A stretch of 5,489 bases of DNA, from NCBI GenBank assembly GCA_004297635.1, contig SCUQ01000080.1:1-5489 (forward strand). The letters run 5' to 3'. The translations under genes and the position numbers were made by a program. The notes below the pieces were generated by a model. It searched no databases, was not told the origin of the DNA, and saw only the letters and a list, made by a program, of their open reading frames with translations. How positions within the stretch are numbered: the stretch's first letter is position 1; each line of letters opens with the position of its first letter. The DNA is from Rhizorhabdus sp. GTDB taxonomy: Bacteria; Pseudomonadota; Alphaproteobacteria; Sphingomonadales; Sphingomonadaceae. Below are positions 1 to 4,640 of this stretch, piece by piece.

Positions 1-286
1 TGATGACCCGATCGCTGACAATGTCGGTGACGGTGGCGACATGACCCGAGCGCATCGAACCGATCGCCTTGAACACCAGCACCGATCCTACCGCCGGCGA
101 ATTGCCGCGGATATATTTGCCGACGGCCTGGTTCCACCAGGATGCCGCGGCGCCGAACAGCTGGATGCCGGAGAACATGCGGGCGAAGGGCGCGCACTGG
201 ATGGTCTGGGCCTGGGCCGCAGCCGGCGCAATCGTCATGCCCACAAGCATCAGGGCACCGGCAATCGCGCGCAACGTCTTGGTCAT
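1..286 (-). CDS. Secreted CHAP-domain amidase/peptidase, 5' part only
   Basis: The first 95 codons are present; the C-terminal end lies beyond the left edge. Residues 1-26 form a signal peptide: MTKTLR, then a hydrophobic stretch, then APAAAQAQ, with likely cleavage after AQA (residue 26). The product is therefore probably exported to the periplasm. The mature part starts with IQCAPFAR, where Cys31 fits the catalytic Cys of CHAP (NlpC/P60-like) domains. It continues through SGIQLFGAAASWW, a glycine/proline turn near 60-66 and SVLVFK, to SGHVATV, where His82 fits the catalytic His. CHAP enzymes cleave amide bonds, typically in peptidoglycan cross-bridges or at the glycan-peptide junction. Small single-domain proteins of this type are common in sphingomonads, but their substrates are mostly unproven. 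The ATG at 286 is the only start that gives a complete signal peptide; upstream is a G-rich run (GGGGTGGGAA) rather than a classical ribosome site. The family assignment is fairly secure; the exact bond cut is unknown. Confidence 0.86.
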   Translation of the reverse strand, partial: MTKTLRAIAGALMLVGMTIAPAAAQAQTIQCAPFARMFSGIQLFGAAASWWNQAVGKYIRGNSPAVGSVLVFKAIGSMRSGHVATVTDIVSDRVI

Positions 287-342
287 AAGGAAGTTCCCAC
301 CCCGTCCGTAGCCTGTGATAGGCAGCACATCGGGCGGCAGGA

Positions 343-370
343 AACCCCCTTAGGGTTGATGAAATCCTAA
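343..370. repeat. Overlapping small inverted repeats upstream of the CHAP gene
   Basis: Two alternative stems share bases. AACCC (343-347) pairs with GGGTT (353-357) around a 5-nt loop. TTAGG (350-354) pairs with CCTAA (366-370) around an 11-nt centre. They lie 57-84 bases upstream of the CHAP start codon, in an AT-richer patch, which is where an operator or leader structure would be expected. There is no trailing T-run, so a terminator is unlikely. Confidence 0.3.
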
Positions 371-409
371 CACGCGGCGAGTCGTTGGCGCCGTGCGGTG
401 ACCTGCAAC

Positions 410-418
410 TTATCCACA
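410..418 (+). promoter_or_regulatory. Perfect DnaA box TTATCCACA
   Basis: The 9-mer TTATCCACA is an exact match to the high-affinity DnaA box consensus TTATNCACA. It lies in intergenic DNA 124 bases upstream of the CHAP start codon. I saw only this one box and no AT-rich unwinding region, so it is not an origin by itself. It could let DnaA influence the CHAP promoter, or simply titrate DnaA. The match is direct; function is inferred. Confidence 0.4.
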
Positions 419-486
419 GCAACGGTGAGACGAAGGTCGCAGAATCGGTCGGCAGCACATCGCCCAGCAAGGCGAATCGCCATGCT

Positions 487-508
487 GCAGCGCACAAGCG
501 ATCGCTGC
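487..508 (-). terminator. Weak hairpin downstream of the dihydroorotase-like gene
   Basis: GCAGCG (487-492) and CGCTGC (503-508) form a perfect 6-bp stem with a 10-nt loop, starting 31 bases past the stop codon on the minus strand. No T-run follows in the direction of transcription, so it is not a standard intrinsic terminator. It may stabilise the 3' end or do nothing. Confidence 0.22.
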
Positions 509-539
509 CCAGCTTCTCACGTCCGGGAATGATGGAGCG

Positions 540-1859
540 CTACAGCGCCACGCTGTCGAAGCGGATCGGTGCCCCGATCGCGGCATTGGCCAGGCTTCCC
601 TCCCACATCACGCGATGACCGCGGATGATCGTGCCGACCGGCTTGCCCGTTAGCGCCATGCCGGTGAACGGCGACCATCCGCAGCGGGACGCCAGCCAGC
701 TTTCCTCGATCGTCCAGCGCGCCTTGAGATCGACCAAGGTGAAATCGGCATCATAGCCCAGTGCGATCCGGCCCTTGGTGCGCAGGCCGAACACGCGCTG
801 CGGCCCGGCGGAGGTCAGCTCGATGAGATGCTGGAGGGTCAGCCGTCCCTCGGCGACATGGTTCAGCATCAGCGGCAGCAGGGTCTGGACGCCGGGCATG
901 CCGCTGGGGCTGGCCGGATAGGTCTTCGCCTTCTCCTCGATGGTGTGCGGCGCATGGTCCGAACCCAGCACATCCGGCACCCCCTGGCGCAGATAGTGCC
1001 ACAGCCCGTCGCGATGCGCGCCCGACCGGATCGGCGGGTTCATCTGCGCATAGGTGCCGAGCCGCGGATAGGCCTCCTCGCCGGCCAGGGTCAGGTGCTG
1101 CGGCGTCACCTCGCAGGTGGCGATATCCTTGTTCTGCGCGATCAGTGCCAGCTCGTCGGGGGTGGTGATGTGCAGGATATGGATCTTGCGGCCCGTCTCG
1201 CGCGCGATCTTCAGGATGCGGCGGGTGGCGAGCAGCGCGCTTTCGTCGTCGCGCCATACCGGATGGCTCGCCGGATCGCCCTCGACCCGCTCGCCCTGAC
1301 GCGCGATCATCCGCTGTTCGTCCTCGGCGTGGATCGCGACCCGGCGCCGGCCGGCGCGCAGCACGCGGGCCAGATGCTCGTCCTCGGCGACGAGCAGATT
1401 GCCGGTCGAGCTGCCCATGAAGATCTTCACCCCCGCGGTGCCGGGCAGCTGCTCCAGTTCGGCGAGCGCCTCGGCATTTTCGGTGGTCGCGCCGACATAG
1501 AAGGCGTGGTCGCACCACATCCGGTCCTTCGCGCGGGCCAGCTTGTCGTTCACCGCCTCGGCCGAATCGGTATTGGGCTTGGTGTTCGGCATCTCGAACA
1601 CGGCGGTGACGCCGCCGAGCACGGCCGCGCGGCTGCCCGATTCGAGATCCTCCTTCGCCTCCAGCCCCGGTTCGCGGAAATGGACCTGGCTATCGATCAC
1701 GCCGGGCAGCACGTCCAGCCCGGTGCAGTCGATCGTCTCGCCGGCAGCGCCGTCGACGCCGATTCCGGCGATCTTGCCGCCGGTCACGCCGACGCTGGTC
1801 CGTATGGGGCCACCCACGGTCCAGACGGTGCCGTTCTTGAGAATCAGGTCAAAGGTCAT
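540..1859 (-). CDS. pyrC: Class I dihydroorotase-like cyclic amidohydrolase
   Basis: The 439-residue product has the usual length for class I dihydroorotases, which interconvert N-carbamoyl-aspartate and dihydroorotate in cytosolic pyrimidine synthesis. A small N-terminal beta domain (FDLILKNGTVWT) leads into a TIM-barrel metal site: IDSQVHFREPG at 55-65, FEMPNT at 88-93, GVKIFMGSSTG at 143-153, AIHAEDE at 175-181, ILHITTPDE at 228-236 and LGSDHAPH at 298-305. K145, H177, H230 and D301 fit the bridging lysine, two histidines and aspartate of this superfamily. The oddity is Gln58 where the first His of the usual HxH pair is expected; H60 and R62 are kept. I recall QVH from related alphaproteobacterial proteins, so it is probably a clade trait, not a sequencing error. 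I start at ATG 1859 because GGTGATC just upstream complements the 16S rRNA tail; an in-frame GTG at 1868 would lie inside that site. The gene diverges from ygfZ. A related hydantoinase-type activity, or a non-catalytic role, cannot be excluded, so the symbol is tentative. Confidence 0.85.
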   Translation of the reverse strand: MTFDLILKNGTVWTVGGPIRTSVGVTGGKIAGIGVDGAAGETIDCTGLDVLPGVIDSQVHFREPGLEAKEDLESGSRAAVLGGVTAVFEMPNTKPNTDSAEAVNDKLARAKDRMWCDHAFYVGATTENAEALAELEQLPGTAGVKIFMGSSTGNLLVAEDEHLARVLRAGRRRVAIHAEDEQRMIARQGERVEGDPASHPVWRDDESALLATRRILKIARETGRKIHILHITTPDELALIAQNKDIATCEVTPQHLTLAGEEAYPRLGTYAQMNPPIRSGAHRDGLWHYLRQGVPDVLGSDHAPHTIEEKAKTYPASPSGMPGVQTLLPLMLNHVAEGRLTLQHLIELTSAGPQRVFGLRTKGRIALGYDADFTLVDLKARWTIEESWLASRCGWSPFTGMALTGKPVGTIIRGHRVMWEGSLANAAIGAPIRFDSVAL

Positions 1860-1862
1860 GGC

Positions 1863-1869
1863 GATCACC
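1863..1869 (-). promoter_or_regulatory. Ribosome binding site deciding the dihydroorotase start
   Basis: On the minus strand GGTGATC lies 3 bases before ATG 1859 and is fully complementary to GATCACC near the 3' end of 16S rRNA, so the effective GG-to-start spacing is normal. The GTG at 1868 lies inside this element and has no purine-rich site of its own. This favours ATG 1859. Confidence 0.55.
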
Positions 1870-1877
1870 GTTCGGGG

Positions 1878-1906
1878 TTAACTTGCGGGCAGGTAGCTCC
1901 TACCTT
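1878..1906 (+). promoter_or_regulatory. Possible ygfZ promoter for a leaderless mRNA
   Basis: TTAACT (1878-1883) and TACCTT (1901-1906) are separated by exactly 17 bases and match 4 of 6 and 3 of 6 consensus bases of -35 and -10 boxes. A start 7 bases after the -10 falls on the A of ATG 1913. No ribosome site precedes that ATG, so a leaderless transcript would make sense. The box matches are weak; the geometry is what draws attention. Confidence 0.3.
1891..1905. repeat. Perfect hairpin/dyad between divergent genes
   Basis: AGGTAG-CTC-CTACCT is a 6-bp perfect inverted repeat with a 3-nt centre. It lies in the 53-bp gap between the divergent dihydroorotase and ygfZ starts, 7 bases before the ygfZ ATG, and overlaps the proposed ygfZ -10 box. 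It could be an operator serving both genes or an RNA hairpin at the ygfZ start. Confidence 0.4.
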
Positions 1907-1912
1907 CGCTGC

Positions 1913-2581
1913 ATGGCTGATACCACCCTCGAAGATCGCGCGCTCATCCGTCTCTCGGGCGAAGGCGTCCGGGATTTCCTGCAAGGCCTCGTCACCAACG
2001 ACGTGGCCGGCGCCCTGCCAGTCTGGGCGGGGCTGCTCACCGCGCAGGGCAAGGCCCTGTTCGACTTCATCATCTGGGGCGATGGCGATGATCTCCTCAT
2101 CGACTGCGAGGCGGAGCAGGCCGATGCGCTCGCCCGGCGGCTGATGCTCTACCGCCTCCGCAGGCCGATCACGATCGCCCGCGACGACGGCCTGGCCGTG
2201 CACTGGTCGCCTGACGGGCATGACGGGGCGGCCGATCCGCGCCTGCCGTCGCTCGGGCGCCGCTGGATCGCACCGGCGGACGGCGCGGCCGATGGCTGGC
2301 ACGCGCACCGTCGCGCGCTGGGCGTGCCCGAGGGCGTGGCCGAACTCGGTTCGGACAAGAATCTCTGGCTCGAATGCAATGCCGATCTGCTGAACGGGGT
2401 CAGCTTCACCAAGGGCTGCTATGTCGGCCAGGAGAACACCGCGCGGATGAACTGGCGCAACAAGGTCAACCGGCGGCTGGTGATGCTACCCGACGGCACG
2501 GTCGAGCGCCGCCAGATGGATGGCCTCGACGCCGCACTGATTCCCGACTGGATGAAGGCGGGGCTGGCCGGGCAGGCATGA
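1913..2581 (+). CDS. ygfZ: Folate-binding YgfZ/CAF17-type iron-sulfur protein
   Basis: The 222-residue product carries the diagnostic YgfZ signature KGCYVGQE at 167-174, with the conserved Cys at 169. The N-terminus reads as a GcvT-like fold: RALIRLSGEGVRDFLQGLVTNDV (9-31), then LLTAQGKALFDFIIW (41-55). Family members bind tetrahydrofolate and help assemble or repair [4Fe-4S] clusters in enzymes such as MiaB and, via CAF17, aconitase-type proteins; they act in the cytosol. E. coli YgfZ has about 326 residues and roughly 98 after its motif Cys. Here only 53 follow, so the C-terminal barrel is much reduced; the tail IPDWMKAGLAGQA seems natural, with no frameshift seen. ATG 1913 is preferred over the upstream TTG at 1883 because the family starts with a short leader before ALIRLSG. 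There is no ribosome site. It is divergent from the dihydroorotase-like gene and converges on the LytTR gene across 31 bases that lack a clear terminator. Confidence 0.9.
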   Translation: MADTTLEDRALIRLSGEGVRDFLQGLVTNDVAGALPVWAGLLTAQGKALFDFIIWGDGDDLLIDCEAEQADALARRLMLYRLRRPITIARDDGLAVHWSPDGHDGAADPRLPSLGRRWIAPADGAADGWHAHRRALGVPEGVAELGSDKNLWLECNADLLNGVSFTKGCYVGQENTARMNWRNKVNRRLVMLPDGTVERRQMDGLDAALIPDWMKAGLAGQA

Positions 2582-2612
2582 TCCTCCCGGCAGGCGCCCG
2601 GTAACGGACGGA

Positions 2613-3401
2613 TCAGGCGCGCAGCGCTTCCGCCGACTCGCCATCGAGCCACCCTTCCGCGCGGAGGATCGCCACCCGGTTGCGCGCCACCGGCACCTGC
2701 AGCCCGTTGACCAGTTCCAGCGTGAAGGCGCGGCCATCGCGGTGCCAGCGCCGCACCGCATCGCGCGCCACCCACCAGCTGCGGTGCACCTGCAGCCCTT
2801 GCCCCGGGTCCAGCCCCGCCACCACATCGCGCATCACGCCGAAGTGCAGGCTCGACCGGCCATGGAGATGGACGCGGACATGATGGTCCTCCATCTGCAG
2901 GCACAGCGCATGGGCGAGCAGATGATCGGGCAGGGCGGTGACGCTCTTGCGGGGGCGGCCGAAGCGGAACAGCGAGGGGATCAGATTCTTGCGCCCGAGC
3001 TCCAGCCAGACGAGCCCGCCCATCGCCGGCAGCGCGACGACCACGGTCAGCCAATACCATTCGAACGCCCGCATTCCCGCCGCGCGCATCGGCCAGAACA
3101 GCGCGGTCGCGGCGGCGCCGAGCGCGGCGAGGGGCACGCAGGCGACCAGCATCACCGCCGCGCCCGAAAACAGCGGCGGGAAGCCGCGGCGCGGCCCCAG
3201 CAGCAGGCCCGCCACCACGCAGGGCCACAGGATCAGGCTGCCGGCCCAGAACAGCACGGTCCAATAAGCGAGCCGGGTGAAGACCGGCGAGGCATAGCTG
3301 CCGAACGGGCCGATGAACCCGAATTCCAGCCCGGCGAGCGTCGCCCAGCCGAGCACGCTGGCCCAGCGTTCGGGCCGTCCGATCAGGTCGTCGAAGTCCA
3401 T
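2613..3401 (-). CDS. Membrane-anchored LytTR DNA-binding regulator
   Basis: The 262-residue product has four likely membrane helices (about 14-32, 44-69, 78-104 and 114-134), a short basic linker (RFGRPRKS near 146-153), and a C-terminal LytTR domain from about 158 to 252. Recognisable LytTR features are CLQMEDHHVRVHLHG (167-181), GLQVHRSWWVARDAV (202-216) and the end VPVARNRVAILRAEGWL. LytTR domains bind direct-repeat DNA; here the domain hangs from the membrane instead of a receiver domain, so there is no phosphorylation site and the signal may be sensed in the membrane. Similar four-helix LytTR proteins occur in sphingomonads; targets are unknown to me. I chose the ATG at 3401 (MDFDDLIGRPERW); in-frame starts at 3449 and 3530 would add tails without a clear role. 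None has a good ribosome site. A weak TTGCCG-N17-CAGAAA pair (3432-3437 and 3409-3414) would start transcription next to ATG 3401. It diverges from the FkbM gene. Confidence 0.85.
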   Translation of the reverse strand: MDFDDLIGRPERWASVLGWATLAGLEFGFIGPFGSYASPVFTRLAYWTVLFWAGSLILWPCVVAGLLLGPRRGFPPLFSGAAVMLVACVPLAALGAAATALFWPMRAAGMRAFEWYWLTVVVALPAMGGLVWLELGRKNLIPSLFRFGRPRKSVTALPDHLLAHALCLQMEDHHVRVHLHGRSSLHFGVMRDVVAGLDPGQGLQVHRSWWVARDAVRRWHRDGRAFTLELVNGLQVPVARNRVAILRAEGWLDGESAEALRA

Positions 3402-3443
3402 CGCGGTTTTTCTGTGCCAAGCGGACGGAATCGGCAAGAGGAA

Positions 3444-3467
3444 GCCCATCTGCCCGTTCGCCCATTC
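3444..3467. repeat. Three tandem 8-bp units between divergent genes
   Basis: GCCCATCT, GCCCGTTC and GCCCATTC follow each other without gaps. All share GCCC-R-T-Y-Y. They sit in the 134-bp space between the divergent LytTR and FkbM starts. Short phased repeats suit a protein-binding site, but the spacing does not match the usual LytTR pattern of two about 9-bp sites one or two helical turns apart. If the LytTR gene began at 3449, the array would overlap its start codon. Confidence 0.4.
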
Positions 3468-3522
3468 ACGAAGAAAGGGTCGCACCTCCCGAAAAGCGCA
3501 GCCAGACACCCGCGCGAAGCAA

Positions 3523-3527
3523 GGGAG
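3523..3527 (+). promoter_or_regulatory. Ribosome binding site of the FkbM gene
   Basis: GGGAG within AAGGGAGCAAGG lies 8 bases before ATG 3536. It is the clearest ribosome site in the window and fixes this start. Confidence 0.6.
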
Positions 3528-3535
3528 CAAGGTAC

Positions 3536-4435
3536 ATGCTGGCAGCTATCGCAAGACGGTTCGGACGATCGGGCGGACTGAAGCCGTTGCGCGCACTGCT
3601 CGACGAGCGCCTCGCCGCCGAGCGGCGGCCGACCGCCACCTATGTCGGCAACAATCGCGTCCTGGTCGGCACGCGGGTCGGCGACCGCACCATCGCTTAT
3701 TATGTCGAGGCCGACGATCGGCTGCTGAGCCCCTGGTTCATCGTCACCGGACAGTTCGAAACCGAACTGACCAACTATTTCCTCCGGCACCTGCGGCCCG
3801 ACAGCCATTGCATCGATGCCGGTTCCAACTTCGGCTATTATAGCTGCCTGATGGCGCGCTACTGCCCGGAAGGGCGGGTGATCGGGATCGAGGCGGACCG
3901 CCATATCGCCGATCTCGCGCGCGACAATCTGTTCATCAACAATCTCCACGGCGGCGCCGACATCATCTGCGCCGCCGTCGCCGACCGCTGCGAGGAGATC
4001 ACCCTCTATCGGCGTGCGTCTCGATCGGGGAACACCAGCATCGTGCAGGTAGGGGCCAATTTCACCACCGCGCTCGGCGAGCCGCCCGCCGAGCCGTTCA
4101 CCGTGCCCGGTATCCGCATCGACGATCTCGCCGATCGGATGCAGGGCAAGGTCGATTTCATCAAGATCGACGTCGAGGGCGCCGAGCCGCTGGCGCTGGC
4201 CGGCGCCAGCGAAACGATCCGGCGCAATCGCGACCTGTCGATCGTGATGGAATGGTCGCCCGGCCAGGTCGGCGCCGCCGGCTTCGACCTGCGCCAGTTC
4301 ACCAGCGACATCGCGGCTCTCGGCCTGCGCTGCTTCGCGCTCGATCGCCATGGCGAACGGCCGATCGAGACGGGCGCGCTGGCGGCGATGCCCTATCAGG
4401 CCGGCATCGTGATGCGGCGGTTCGATGCGGCCTGA
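3536..4435 (+). CDS. FkbM-family SAM-dependent methyltransferase
   Basis: The 299-residue product has a class I methyltransferase core of the FkbM type. The SAM-binding loop is HCIDAGSNFGYYS (91-103), the acidic end of strand 2 is VIGIEAD (115-121), and the family hallmark VDFIKIDVEGAEPLALAGA spans 206-224. About 70 N-terminal residues precede the core, including MLAAIARRFGRSGG, which is basic but not a signal peptide, so the protein should be cytosolic. FkbM enzymes O-methylate hydroxyls on sugars, polyketides or other small molecules and are often found in polysaccharide gene clusters. Here no glycosyltransferase or synthase is nearby, so the substrate cannot be read from context. A good ribosome site supports the start. 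It diverges from the LytTR gene, which might regulate it, and is followed by a 205-bp gap without an obvious terminator. Family assignment is strong; substrate unknown. Confidence 0.9.
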   Translation: MLAAIARRFGRSGGLKPLRALLDERLAAERRPTATYVGNNRVLVGTRVGDRTIAYYVEADDRLLSPWFIVTGQFETELTNYFLRHLRPDSHCIDAGSNFGYYSCLMARYCPEGRVIGIEADRHIADLARDNLFINNLHGGADIICAAVADRCEEITLYRRASRSGNTSIVQVGANFTTALGEPPAEPFTVPGIRIDDLADRMQGKVDFIKIDVEGAEPLALAGASETIRRNRDLSIVMEWSPGQVGAAGFDLRQFTSDIAALGLRCFALDRHGERPIETGALAAMPYQAGIVMRRFDAA

Positions 4436-4530
4436 TTCACCGCTGACCGACGCGCGCCATCATGTCCGCGAGCCTTCATTCCAGCCGCCTGCGCGACTGA
4501 AAACGCCCTTCCGTCGACGTGCGGACCTTG

Positions 4531-4544
4531 CCAGTCCAGACTGG
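4531..4544. promoter_or_regulatory. Perfect dyad CCAGTC-CA-GACTGG, candidate operator
   Basis: This 6-bp inverted repeat with a 2-bp centre lies 97 bases upstream of acnB and overlaps the candidate -35 box TTGCCA. The loop is too short for a good RNA hairpin, so a dimeric repressor or activator site is the more natural reading. No regulator is identified. Confidence 0.33.
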
Positions 4545-4553
4545 TTGGCGTAC

Positions 4554-4615
4554 CGGAGCCCCCGTCAGCCCAGGGCCGGATTACCGCCGGTTTGCCGACG
4601 TTGCGCTGGGCTCCG
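4554..4615 (+). repeat. Competing inverted repeats in the acnB leader
   Basis: CGGAGCCC (4554-4561) is the exact reverse complement of GGGCTCCG (4608-4615). AGCCCAG (4567-4573) is the exact reverse complement of CTGGGCT (4606-4612). The two right arms overlap, so only one stem can form at a time. The structures end 11 bases before the G-rich acnB ribosome site. Whether RNA is made across all of it depends on the unknown transcription start. Confidence 0.33.
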
Positions 4616-4640
4616 TGCACTTCATAGGGGTGGGAATATT

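Larger units (their letters stand above)
321..462. repeat. 12-bp direct repeat GGCAGCACATCG (two copies)
   Basis: GGCAGCACATCG occurs at 321-332 and again, identical, at 451-462, both inside the intergenic region upstream of the CHAP gene. Flanking bases differ. The copies sit on either side of the DnaA box. They may be a paired protein-binding site or a coincidence in biased sequence. Confidence 0.35.
287..539. other. Non-coding region upstream of the CHAP gene
   Basis: These 253 bases lie between the stop of the dihydroorotase-like gene and the start of the CHAP gene, both on the minus strand, and should hold the CHAP promoter. Short reading frames on the plus strand here have no ribosome site and no recognisable product. 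The stretch is less GC-biased than its neighbours around 340-370 and 400-445. It contains a perfect DnaA box (410-418), GANTC sites at 379-383, 442-446 and 474-478, a 12-bp direct repeat and three small hairpins, listed separately where useful. I could not pick out a convincing -35/-10 pair for the CHAP gene. Confidence 0.7.
4436..4640. other. Non-coding region and probable acnB leader
   Basis: These 205 bases separate the FkbM stop from acnB. A short minus-strand reading frame covers part of it but lacks a ribosome site and resembles no family. The right half holds several inverted repeats (listed separately), a possible -35 TTGCCA (4528-4533) with a poor -10 TACCGG (4551-4556), and a G-rich run AGGGGTGGGA (4626-4635) that may serve as the acnB ribosome site. 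I saw no Fur-, IscR- or RirA-type site by eye. Confidence 0.65.

Noticed and set aside
410..418. Replication origin at the DnaA box
   Set aside because: Only one box, no AT-rich unwinding element, and none of the genes usually beside alphaproteobacterial origins.
497..506. 10-bp palindrome AGCGATCGCT
   Set aside because: A single copy of a sequence common in GC-rich genomes; nothing in its placement indicates function beyond the hairpin it is part of.
41..618. Short plus-strand frames at the left end
   Set aside because: They lie opposite the CHAP gene or run through the intergenic region and dihydroorotase 3' end, lack ribosome sites and have no recognisable sequence.
828..2144. Long plus-strand open frame (438 codons) opposite the dihydroorotase-like gene
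   Set aside because: It mirrors a well-supported gene, is rich in Arg, Gly and His as GC-rich shadows are, and shows no domain. The opposite strand carries all the metal-site motifs.
2582..2612. Possible bidirectional terminator between convergent ygfZ and LytTR genes
   Set aside because: Only a 4-bp CCGG stem can be drawn and there is no T-run on either strand.
3414..3420. TTGGCAC on the minus strand, resembling a sigma-54 -24 element
   Set aside because: The expected GC element about 10 bases downstream is missing (AACCG instead of TTGCW), and no enhancer-binding regulator is nearby.
3383..4351. Long minus-strand open frame opposite the FkbM gene
   Set aside because: The FkbM frame has intact SAM-binding and family motifs and a good ribosome site; the antisense product is low-complexity in style and resembles nothing.
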